Part shown: piece by piece, positions 26,834-33,815 of the stretch | How the letters are laid out: each line of letters starts with the position of its first letter | How positions within the stretch are numbered: position 1 is the first letter of the stretch | NCBI RefSeq assembly: GCF_030068615.1 | Contig: NZ_JASJOC010000004.1 | Span: 186,001-250,000 of the forward strand | Direction: 5' to 3' | From: Halostagnicola sp. A-GB9-2 | GTDB lineage: Archaea > Halobacteriota > Halobacteria > Halobacteriales > Natrialbaceae | DNA length: 64,000 nt | Program-made: the position numbers and the translations under genes | Notes under the pieces: model-generated | Database searches by the model: none | What the model was told of the DNA's origin: nothing | The model's input: the letters and a program-made list of their open reading frames with translations, nothing else

Positions 26834-28633
26834 TTACTCGCCCTCGAGTTCCGAAAACGCCACGTTGCCCTCCCGAAGCGCGACGAGGGTCTCGGCGAGT
26901 CCGTCCACCGGCAGGCGCTTCTGGTCGGTCGAGTCGCGCTCGCGAACCGTCACCGTCGTCTCCTCATTTTCTATGGTCTCGTAGTCGACAGTTACGCAAA
27001 ACGGCGTGCCGACCTCGTCCTGGCGACGGTATCGGCGACCGATGTTCCCCGAGTCGTCGTAGGTGGCCGACAGCCCGGCTTCGCGCAGTTCCGACGCGAT
27101 ATCGTCTGCCTGGGCCTCGAGTTCGTCGTCGTTCTGAAGCGGGAACACGCCCGCGAACGTCGGCGCGACTTCGGGCTCGAGCTCGAGGTAGGTGCGTTCC
27201 TCGCCCGCGACTTCGTCCTCCCGGTAGGCGTGGTGGAGGACGGTGTAGACGACACGGTCGACGCCGAAGGAGGGTTCGATGACGTTCGGAACGACGTGCT
27301 CGCCGGCTTCGGTCTGCTCCTCGACGGCGAAACCGGTCTTCTCGACGGGAATCTCGTGGCTCTCGCCCTCGAGTTCGATCTCGACCGGTTCGTCGTCAAA
27401 TGCGGACCGATCGCGTCCCGCGAGGGCCTCGAGTTCCTCGACGACGGCCTGTGCGTCGCCGCCGAACTCCGGCCCGAGGTAGCTCATATCGGGGTCGACG
27501 GTGGCGCGTTCGACGGTTTTGGGCTCGTCGTACTGCTTGAAGATCGTAAACCGGTCGCCGGAGTGCTCGGCGTGTTTCGAGAGGTCGTAGTCGCCCCGAT
27601 GGGCGAAGCCGGCGATTTCGATCCAATTTCGATCTATCTCGCTCTCGGCGTCCCAGCAGTCGCTCGCGTAGTGGGCGCGCTCGCCCGAGAGGTGCTGGCG
27701 GAACCGAAATCGGTCCATATCGACGCCGATCGAGTCGTACCATTCCTGGGCGATACCGAGGAAGTAGGCGACCCACGGGTCGGTGATGACGCCCTTCGCG
27801 ACGGCGTCGCCGATGGTCGTCTCGATCTCGTTGCCGTCTTCCGCGTTCTGTTCGGTGACGGGGTACAGCCGCACACCCACGTCTTCGACCGCAGAGAGGT
27901 CCGGTTCGTCCTCTTCGGGGTCGATGAAGTACTCGAGTTCGGCCTGGGTGAACTCGCGGGTCCGGATGATCGACCGTCGTGGACTGATCTCGTTGCGGTA
28001 GGCCCGGCCGATCTGGGTGACGCCGAAGGGGAGCGTGTTCCGGGCGTACTCCTTGAGCCGCGGGAACTCGACGAAGATGCCCTGTGCGGTCTCGGGTCGC
28101 AGGTAGCCCGGCTGGGAGTCGCCGGGGCCGATGTTCGTCGCGAACATGAGATTGAACGCTTCGACGGCCTCGCCCGCGAGTCCGGCACCGCAGGAGGGAC
28201 AGACGAGTTCGTGCTCGGCGATGACCTCCTCGACCTCCGGAATGGGGAGGCTTTCGGCGTCCTCGAAGTCCGTGTTGTCCTCGACGATGTGGTCCGCGCG
28301 GTGACTTTCGCCACACTCCGAGCACTCGACGAGCATGTCGTCGAAGCCCTCGAGGTGACCCGAGGCCTCGAAGACGGGTTCGGGCATGATCGTCGGCGCG
28401 TCGATTTCCATGTTGCCCTCCTCGAGGGCGAACCGATCGCGCCAGGCGTCTTCGACGTTGCTCTTCAGCGACGCTCCCTGCGGACCGAAGGTGTAGAAGC
28501 CGCCGACGCCGCCGTAGGCTCCGGAAGACTGGAAGAAGTAGCCCCGACGCTTGGCGAGTTCGACGAGCTGTTCGCTCGTCCGCTCGGCGTCGCCGTTCTG
28601 TTCTTGCTCTTGGGTTGTGCTCTCGTTACTCAT
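26834..28633 (-). CDS. glyS: Glycyl-tRNA synthetase
   Basis: A 599-residue class II synthetase of the archaeal/eukaryotic alpha2 type. Motif features visible: LAKRRGYFFQSSGAYGG and FYTFGPQGASLKSN near the start, a zinc-binding pair CSECGES and CPSCGAG near 100-170, motif 2 in GRAYRNEISPR, and motif 3 in EPSFGVDRVVYTVL. The anticodon-binding domain occupies the last 100 residues (FAGVFPLQNDDELEAQADDIAS). It charges tRNA-Gly. The ATG at 28633 overlaps the end of the upstream CBS gene by eight bases, indicating translation within the same message. Confidence 0.93.
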   Translation of the reverse strand: MSNESTTQEQEQNGDAERTSEQLVELAKRRGYFFQSSGAYGGVGGFYTFGPQGASLKSNVEDAWRDRFALEEGNMEIDAPTIMPEPVFEASGHLEGFDDMLVECSECGESHRADHIVEDNTDFEDAESLPIPEVEEVIAEHELVCPSCGAGLAGEAVEAFNLMFATNIGPGDSQPGYLRPETAQGIFVEFPRLKEYARNTLPFGVTQIGRAYRNEISPRRSIIRTREFTQAELEYFIDPEEDEPDLSAVEDVGVRLYPVTEQNAEDGNEIETTIGDAVAKGVITDPWVAYFLGIAQEWYDSIGVDMDRFRFRQHLSGERAHYASDCWDAESEIDRNWIEIAGFAHRGDYDLSKHAEHSGDRFTIFKQYDEPKTVERATVDPDMSYLGPEFGGDAQAVVEELEALAGRDRSAFDDEPVEIELEGESHEIPVEKTGFAVEEQTEAGEHVVPNVIEPSFGVDRVVYTVLHHAYREDEVAGEERTYLELEPEVAPTFAGVFPLQNDDELEAQADDIASELREAGLSATYDDSGNIGRRYRRQDEVGTPFCVTVDYETIENEETTVTVRERDSTDQKRLPVDGLAETLVALREGNVAFSELEGE

Positions 28634-29477
28634 ACAGAGCCTCCAGCAAGTCGATGTCACAGACGATACCAGCGAGCTGTTCGCCGGTTACCATCGGAAT
28701 CTGCTCGACGTCGTTGCTAATCATCTCCTGTGCGGCCTCCTGTACCGACCGATTGGCCGTCACGGTGACGACGTCGTCGGTCATGAAGTCCTCGACCGGG
28801 CCGTTCGGAATCTCGATGTCTCGAGTCGGTAGGTAGCGGCTCCCGACGCCTTTGATTCCCTCCCAGGAGTAGTCGGCGTCCTGATCCGGGAAGTTGTTCC
28901 CCGTCTCCTCTTCGCCTTCGACGATGCGAGCCACGTCGATGATGTCGACTTCGGTGAGGACGCCGCTCATACTCCCGTCCTCATCGAGTGCAACCGTGTA
29001 CGGAACGTTCGCGTAGTACAACTCGCGCTCTGCGACAGCCAGGGGAGCGCCCTCGTAGGTCGTGTTCACGTTCTCGCTCGCGTAGGAGCCGACGACGTCG
29101 TCGGTCTCCTGATCGCCCGTCGCGATGGCGTGGATAACGTCGGTTACCGTGAGGATTCCTTCAAACTCCCCGTCGACCACTGGCACGCGCCGCGCGCCAG
29201 TTTCGACCATCTCGCGCGCGACATCCTCGAGCGACGTCTCCGCGGTCGTCGTCGGCACGTCGTCCATCAGCATGACGAGCTGGTCTTCGTCCGGCTGTTC
29301 GATCAGGGCGTCTCGGGAGACGAGCCCGCGGTATTCGGTCTCCTCGTCGGTGGATTTGACGACGGGGACCGACGAGAACGACTGTTCTTGCAAGTACTCG
29401 AGCACGTCGGTTCTGGTTCCCGGCAGTTCGACGGTCACGACCTCCTCGCGCGGCGTCATCGCGTCGGCTACGTTCAT
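28626..29477 (-). CDS. Four-CBS-domain protein
   Basis: A 283-residue protein made of two CBS pairs. Each repeat shows the strand-helix pattern (VPVVKSTDEETEYRGLVSRDAL, VPVVDGEFEGILTVTDVIHAI, GSMSGVLTEVDIID, IPMVTGEQLAGIVCDIDLLEAL). CBS pairs bind adenosine nucleotides and often sense energy state. No enzymatic domain is attached, so it is probably a sensor or regulator. Its stop overlaps the glyS start; expression with a tRNA synthetase is seen but a functional link is unproven. Confidence 0.85.
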   Translation of the reverse strand: MNVADAMTPREEVVTVELPGTRTDVLEYLQEQSFSSVPVVKSTDEETEYRGLVSRDALIEQPDEDQLVMLMDDVPTTTAETSLEDVAREMVETGARRVPVVDGEFEGILTVTDVIHAIATGDQETDDVVGSYASENVNTTYEGAPLAVAERELYYANVPYTVALDEDGSMSGVLTEVDIIDVARIVEGEEETGNNFPDQDADYSWEGIKGVGSRYLPTRDIEIPNGPVEDFMTDDVVTVTANRSVQEAAQEMISNDVEQIPMVTGEQLAGIVCDIDLLEALYE

Positions 29478-29502
29478 GTCCCGCTTGTACGGCTAAAATG
29501 AG

Positions 29503-29524
29503 TATAAACCCAGTGTTTCACTGG
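29503..29524 (-). promoter_or_regulatory. TATA box with adjoining palindrome before the CBS-glyS operon
   Basis: On the leftward strand TTTATA lies at 29503-29508, about 28 bases ahead of the CBS start, fitting a leaderless message. Directly upstream of it is the inverted repeat CCAGTG-TTT-CACTGG (29510-29524), which would overlap or adjoin the TFB site. Confidence 0.55.
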
Positions 29525-29630
29525 TCGGATCTGACGGGAGCCCTCCTCGTCTGTTCGGGGTCGTTACGATCTCCCCTATCGAGCCAATTGTGGTGACAGT
29601 CATTTCCATTGGACAGTCAATTTCGATGCG

Positions 29631-29636
29631 TTTATA
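29631..29636 (+). promoter_or_regulatory. TATA box of the 54-residue gene
   Basis: TTTATA is centred 28 bases ahead of the ATG at 29661, so the message is probably leaderless. This spacing supports that start over the earlier in-frame GTG. Confidence 0.55.
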
Positions 29637-29660
29637 CGTGTGTGGGTGGGAACTTCTCCC

Positions 29661-29825
29661 ATGCCCAACAGTCACGCACACTCGGTTGGGTCCGACGACA
29701 CCGTCGTTGGCTCCATCGATTCGGGAGGATCGAGCAGCGAGTACGTCATCGCGGACATTTCAGCCGACGGTGCGTGGCTTTCGATGCAGGCCGACGACGC
29801 ACCGGAGCTTCCGGCGTGGCGCTAA
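29661..29825 (+). CDS. Small conserved haloarchaeal protein
   Basis: A 54-residue protein: MPNSHAHSVGSDD, then a compact core with VVGSIDSGGSSSEYVIADIS and DGAWLSMQADDAPEL, ending PAWR. The core pattern (xVIADxSxDxAWLS) recurs in small haloarchaeal proteins I remember as DUF7556; the label is from memory. Probably a single small beta-sheet fold. Function unknown. Confidence 0.65.
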   Translation: MPNSHAHSVGSDDTVVGSIDSGGSSSEYVIADISADGAWLSMQADDAPELPAWR

Positions 29826-29905
29826 CGCGTCGTGTGATTGATATCGTTTTTCGAAGTTAAGCCGAAACCGAAACCGGTGCCCGTCTCCAACACCTTGAGT
29901 CGAAC

Positions 29906-30715
29906 ATGCCAACTGCGTCGAACAGAGACGTCTCGCTTCACTACGAGGTCGACGGCGACGGCTATCGGGACAGTCCCGCCGGTAGTTCCGATACCGTCGT
30001 GTTCGTCCCCGAAGCCGGCCTCGGCGGCTGGTCGTGGGGCTGGCAACACGCGGCTCTCGCCGGCCCGTTCGAGACCATCGTTTGGGATCTTCGCGGAACG
30101 GGGCGATCGGACTCCCCGTCTGGACCCTACGACCTCGAGACGCTCGCGGCGGACCTCGAGGCCGTTATCGCTGACTCCGGAACCCGATCGGCCCACGTCG
30201 TCGGTGCCGGACTCGGCGGTGCCGTCGCGCTCGCGGCCGCACGTACGACAAACCGAGTAGAGACGCTCACGTTGCTCGGAACCGCACCGACGGAATCAGC
30301 GTTCGACCTCGAGCCCCTGTTCGCCCCACCAGAGGACCGTGAGGCGATCCGCTCGTCGCTCGAGACCGTCCTGTCGGCCGATTTTCGCGAACGCCAGCCC
30401 GAGGTTCTCGAGGGAATCGTCGACTGGCGAGCCGACGGCGACGCCTCCCGAACGGGATGGGAGGCCCAACTCGGTGCACTCTCCGGATTCGATGCGACCG
30501 ATTGGCTGGTCGAGGTCACCCAGCCCGCGCTCGTCGTCCACGGATCCGAAGACGAACTCGTCGATCCTGAGGGCGGCGAGCGACTCGCTCGAGGGCTCCC
30601 ACGGGGCGAGTTCGAAGCGGTCGATGACGCGGGCCACCTCGCGTTTATCGAACGCTCTCGGACCGTGAATGATTGGCTCCTGGGCTTTCTTGAGTCACAG
30701 GAAGACGAGCGCTGA
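29906..30715 (+). CDS. Alpha/beta-hydrolase-fold protein lacking the nucleophile serine
   Basis: A 269-residue alpha/beta-hydrolase-fold protein. The oxyanion-side loop FVPEAGLGGWSW, the WDLRGTGRSD turn, the acid loop VVHGSEDELVDP and the catalytic-histidine loop DDAGHLAFIE are all present. The nucleophile elbow reads VVGAGLGGAV at about 98-107, so Gly102 replaces the serine of GxSxG. The protein may be non-catalytic, act by another residue, or be a cofactor-free oxygenase-type relative. It stands alone on its strand. Confidence 0.8.
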   Translation: MPTASNRDVSLHYEVDGDGYRDSPAGSSDTVVFVPEAGLGGWSWGWQHAALAGPFETIVWDLRGTGRSDSPSGPYDLETLAADLEAVIADSGTRSAHVVGAGLGGAVALAAARTTNRVETLTLLGTAPTESAFDLEPLFAPPEDREAIRSSLETVLSADFRERQPEVLEGIVDWRADGDASRTGWEAQLGALSGFDATDWLVEVTQPALVVHGSEDELVDPEGGERLARGLPRGEFEAVDDAGHLAFIERSRTVNDWLLGFLESQEDER

Positions 30716-30795
30716 TTCCGATAGTCACCGTTTTGGACTCGAGACAGGCTCCCACCAGCCAAATTTTTGTATTACTCACCTGAACGGTTTGTCGA

Positions 30796-31458
30796 ATGCA
30801 GTTTATCGATCTCACCGTCGTTCCTGACCCGTCGATTCAGTCCGATTTGAGTCGCCGGCTGGCCGCCAGTGATACGATCATCAGGGAAGAACTGCTCATG
30901 TGGCGAATGAGTCGTCAACTGATTCTCAATCAGCTGTGTTTCGTTCACGGGGATCCAGATGTCTATGCCAATTCGCTGGCGGACGCTCCCGAAATACGCA
31001 AACACGAGATCAGGACGGTCAGTGACGGCAGGTTCTACGTCTACACGCAGGAGGAAGACGCCCACGAGCGGACCTCGTGGTGGTCGGTATTTTTGGGCCA
31101 CGATTTCATCCACGTTCCGCCGGTCGTCATCGAGGACGGAACGGTCACGGTCACGATTCTCGGGGACTTTCAGGAACTCCGCGAGGTGGTGGCCGATCTC
31201 TCCGAAGCGGTGTCGATCGAAATCGAGTCGGTCGGCGAATACCACGGTCGTGATCGACGGATCACCGATCGCCTAACCGCGAGACAGTATCGCGCCTTAC
31301 GGACCGCCGAGAACGTCGGATACTACGAAGTCCCTCGAGAGGGGTCGCTCGCCGAAATCGCAACGGAATTGAACTGCTCCGAGAGCACCGCCTCGGATCT
31401 ACTCAGGCGAGCGGAGCGGGAGATCGTTCACGCGCTCGTTCCGTCGCAGAACCGGTAG
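30796..31458 (+). CDS. HTH-10 (Bat-type) transcriptional regulator
   Basis: A 220-residue protein with the same two-part layout as the regulator at 13.2 kb: an N-terminal beta-rich sensory part and a C-terminal HTH-10 domain (LTARQYRALRTAENVGYYEVPR, then LAEIATELNCSESTASDLLRRAE). The N-terminal part begins MQFIDLTVVPDP and includes HVPPVVIEDGTVTVTILG, paralleling VIVPPIIYTGRE of the other, so the two are paralogues. Targets are unknown. Confidence 0.85.
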   Translation: MQFIDLTVVPDPSIQSDLSRRLAASDTIIREELLMWRMSRQLILNQLCFVHGDPDVYANSLADAPEIRKHEIRTVSDGRFYVYTQEEDAHERTSWWSVFLGHDFIHVPPVVIEDGTVTVTILGDFQELREVVADLSEAVSIEIESVGEYHGRDRRITDRLTARQYRALRTAENVGYYEVPREGSLAEIATELNCSESTASDLLRRAEREIVHALVPSQNR

Positions 31459-31502
31459 ATGCTCTCGCCGTCTCCTGGGATGCCTCTTGTCAGTTTTCTC
31501 AC

Positions 31503-32249
31503 TTAGACGACGAATAGGGCCACGATCACGTACGCGTACACGTTGTTTAACAGGTGCAGTAACCACGCACCCGTGAGATTGTCGAAACGGATCCGGAGTA
31601 TCGTCGGGAAGACCGCCCACGCGGCGATCGCAAACACCCCCGCGACGCCGAGCGCGAAGACGTGATACCCGGCGAAGACGGCGATCGAACCGAAGCCCGC
31701 GGCGACCGGAGACCACCCGCGGTCGCCGAGCGAACTAATCAGTGCACCTCTGTAGAGCAGTTCTTCGGCGACCGGCGAGACGATCACTGCACCCACCACC
31801 ACTCCGACGAACGTCGCCGGATCGGTTAGATCGTAGGCGTAGAACGGCTCCATTTCGAATCCGAGCAATCCTGCAACCCACTCGCCGCCGAGAAACGCAC
31901 CCAACCCGAGAGGAAAGAAAACGAGCGTCAAGGCGAGTTCGGCTCGAGTCGGTCGACGGAGCGGAAACGCCGATCGCCGTTCGGCTTCGTCGAACTGCCA
32001 CCACAGTAGGGACGCCGCCAACGCGAGCGCGATAGCGCTCGAGCCATACACGACGCCGGTCGGCGGCTCGACGGTCGGGTCACCGACCGTGAAAATGTAT
32101 CCGGAGATGGCGACAATTATCACTACGATTGCGAGCGTCGCAGCGCCGAGCGTGAGCCAGAGCCGGTCGGCGATGTTTGTCTTTACAGTATCCCTTCTAT
32201 TCACACCGGAGAGCCAGCCTGTATCCATGTTTCTACGGAAACGTATCAT
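31503..32249 (-). CDS. CPBP-family intramembrane metalloprotease
   Basis: A 248-residue membrane protein with about six to eight hydrophobic helices. The CPBP/Abi motifs are visible: EELLYRG (motif 1, with metal and catalytic glutamates), FAGYHVFALG (histidine motif) and the HLLNNVYAY end motif. The family includes prenyl-protein (CAAX-type) proteases and bacteriocin self-immunity proteins. Two ATG starts seven codons apart (32249 and 32228) are possible. Confidence 0.85.
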   Translation of the reverse strand: MIRFRRNMDTGWLSGVNRRDTVKTNIADRLWLTLGAATLAIVVIIVAISGYIFTVGDPTVEPPTGVVYGSSAIALALAASLLWWQFDEAERRSAFPLRRPTRAELALTLVFFPLGLGAFLGGEWVAGLLGFEMEPFYAYDLTDPATFVGVVVGAVIVSPVAEELLYRGALISSLGDRGWSPVAAGFGSIAVFAGYHVFALGVAGVFAIAAWAVFPTILRIRFDNLTGAWLLHLLNNVYAYVIVALFVV

Positions 32250-32377
32250 CCGAACCGTGATGGGAACTCGTACTGCACAGTTCGATCAGTTAAGTCCCCT
32301 CGAGAAGATAGCCGTTTCCGGAAACGCGACACTGATTCGTAACAGCTGTGGCTCCTCTCGAGGTCCTGATAGCGATG

Positions 32378-32402
32378 ACCCCTCTCGAGGGGTGTAACCA
32401 CG
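32378..32402. promoter_or_regulatory. Palindromes in the 278-base gap before the amidotransferase gene
   Basis: A perfect inverted repeat ACCCCTC-TC-GAGGGGT (32378-32393) is followed by AACCACG at 32396, which pairs with CGTGGTT about 11 bases later and is followed by TTTT. The first could be an operator, the second a terminator-like hairpin. Their roles are uncertain. Confidence 0.35.
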
Positions 32403-32527
32403 ATTTCGACGGCCGTGGTTTTGACTACGTTTCGGACAATGTCGCTCCGACTCTGCCTCGACGTAGGTCACGGCAACGCCCGTGGTGGGCGCAAGGCCTT
32501 TTTCCACCGAGGTGTCTACAACTGGTA

Positions 32528-33247
32528 ATGAGTCAACTTCGTATCGCCGTTCTCAACGCCGCACACGAGGACGCGAACACGACGCGAAATTTTCGACGCG
32601 AACTCGACGCCTCCCTGGTGGAGTTCGACGTTAACGGCGGCGAGCTCCCCGACACGGTCGACTTCGACGGCGCGATCGTGACCGGTTCTCGCTCGTCGGT
32701 CTACTGGGACGACGAGTGGATCCTTCCGGTCAAAGAGTGGGTTAGTGAAGCAATCGACGCCGACGTACCGTTTTTGGGTATCTGTTGGGGACACCAACTC
32801 CTCGCGGACGTCCTCGGGGGAACCGTCGCCGACATGGGTGCCTACGAGATCGGTTACAGCGAGATCGAACACACCGGATCCTCGAGGCTCTTCGACGGCA
32901 TCGACGGCAAGTTCACCGCCTTCACGAGTCACTCCGACGAAGTCGCCGAGCTTCCGGCGGGTGCAGAGCCCCTCGCCGAAAACGAGTACTCGAACCACGG
33001 TTTCAACAAAGGCCGCGTCTTCGGCGTTCAGTTCCATCCAGAGTACGATACGAAAACCGCACGCGAACTCGTCCACCGAAAGAAACTCTCCGACGAACGT
33101 CGCGAATCCGTCCTCTGTGAGATCACCGACGAGAACTACCAGCGAGCCTGTCAGGCGAAGCTGGTCTTCGAGAACTTCCTCGAGTACGTTCGCGACGTGC
33201 GACTCGAGGAGGGTGGCGGGAGGGCGTCTCGCGACGCCTCGGCATGA
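32528..33247 (+). CDS. Class I glutamine amidotransferase (GMP-synthase-like)
   Basis: A 239-residue single-domain amidotransferase. The nucleophile elbow is FLGICWGHQ and the His-Glu part of the triad is FGVQFHPEYD. VTGSRSSVYWDDEW is the oxyanion-side region. Stand-alone proteins of this type are called GMP synthase-like, but a partner synthase is not adjacent. ATG 32528 gives MSQLRIAVLNAA, a normal family start. Confidence 0.85.
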   Translation: MSQLRIAVLNAAHEDANTTRNFRRELDASLVEFDVNGGELPDTVDFDGAIVTGSRSSVYWDDEWILPVKEWVSEAIDADVPFLGICWGHQLLADVLGGTVADMGAYEIGYSEIEHTGSSRLFDGIDGKFTAFTSHSDEVAELPAGAEPLAENEYSNHGFNKGRVFGVQFHPEYDTKTARELVHRKKLSDERRESVLCEITDENYQRACQAKLVFENFLEYVRDVRLEEGGGRASRDASA

Positions 33248-33302
33248 GTACGGCCGTCCCTTGATTACCGGCGGATACACAGCCTGTTTTCTCTCTCATC
33301 TT

Positions 33303-33542
33303 GTCGGAACCAGACGCCGAGATTGCCACCTCGAGGTCGATCCGGACGTAGTCGATGTGATCGAGGTACAAACGCCCGACGGCGAGGTTGTCCGGACCCA
33401 CGACGTAGACGAGCGCGAGGTTACGGACTTCGAACTGTCAGCGGGCGATGACACCGATAGCCAGGAGCGAGACATCCTCCTGCGCGACGAAGACGGCGAC
33501 ATCGTTGATACCGGCAGTGCCAACACCGAATGTCGGTGGTAA
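33303..33542 (+). pseudogene. C-terminal remnant of an acidic protein
   Basis: A frame ending at TAA 33540-33542 reads like normal haloarchaeal protein for about 70 residues (VIEVQTPDGEVVRTHDVDE, ELSAGDDTDSQERD, ILLRDEDGDIVDTG) and uses GC-ending codons. No ATG precedes it; the only in-frame candidate is GTG 33357. It looks like the end of a lost gene, or a small GTG-started gene of 61 residues. Confidence 0.45.
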
Positions 33543-33595
33543 CTCTCCCTTCGATAGGTCGCTGATCGATTTGCGAGGCTCTCTCCCAACAGTCC

Positions 33596-33773
33596 ATGTG
33601 TCCATCCATCGAAATCAGCGAACAGACTACCGACGTTCTCGAGGAGCTACAGGAAGACATTCGAGACGGGACGCACGATACCGAAACGAATACTCTTCGA
33701 GCGAATCGTTCGAACCGTACACGAATCGAACGAGGCCACGATCGAACTCTTTCGGGACGACTCTGATTCGTAG
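33596..33773 (+). pseudogene. Frameshifted small ribbon-helix-helix-like gene
   Basis: ATG 33596 begins MCPSIEISEQTTDVLEELQ, which resembles the strand and first helix of a small antitoxin-like or RHH protein. Near base 33670-33690 the sensible reading moves to another frame, giving LFERIVRTVHESNEATIELF and a stop at 33771-33773. The unshifted frame runs on as arginine-rich sequence to TGA 33764. One inserted base would explain this. Confidence 0.5.
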
Positions 33774-33815
33774 CCGAGCCCGATTCGTAGCTGAGCCCGA
33801 CTTGAGCCGACCCGA

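Noticed and set aside
26792-28720. Rightward open frame of about 642 residues antisense to glyS
   Set aside because: Same artefact; the leftward frame is a full glycyl-tRNA synthetase.
31735-32116. Several arginine-rich frames within the CPBP protease gene
   Set aside because: They are alternative-frame shadows; only the CPBP frame has membrane helices and motifs.
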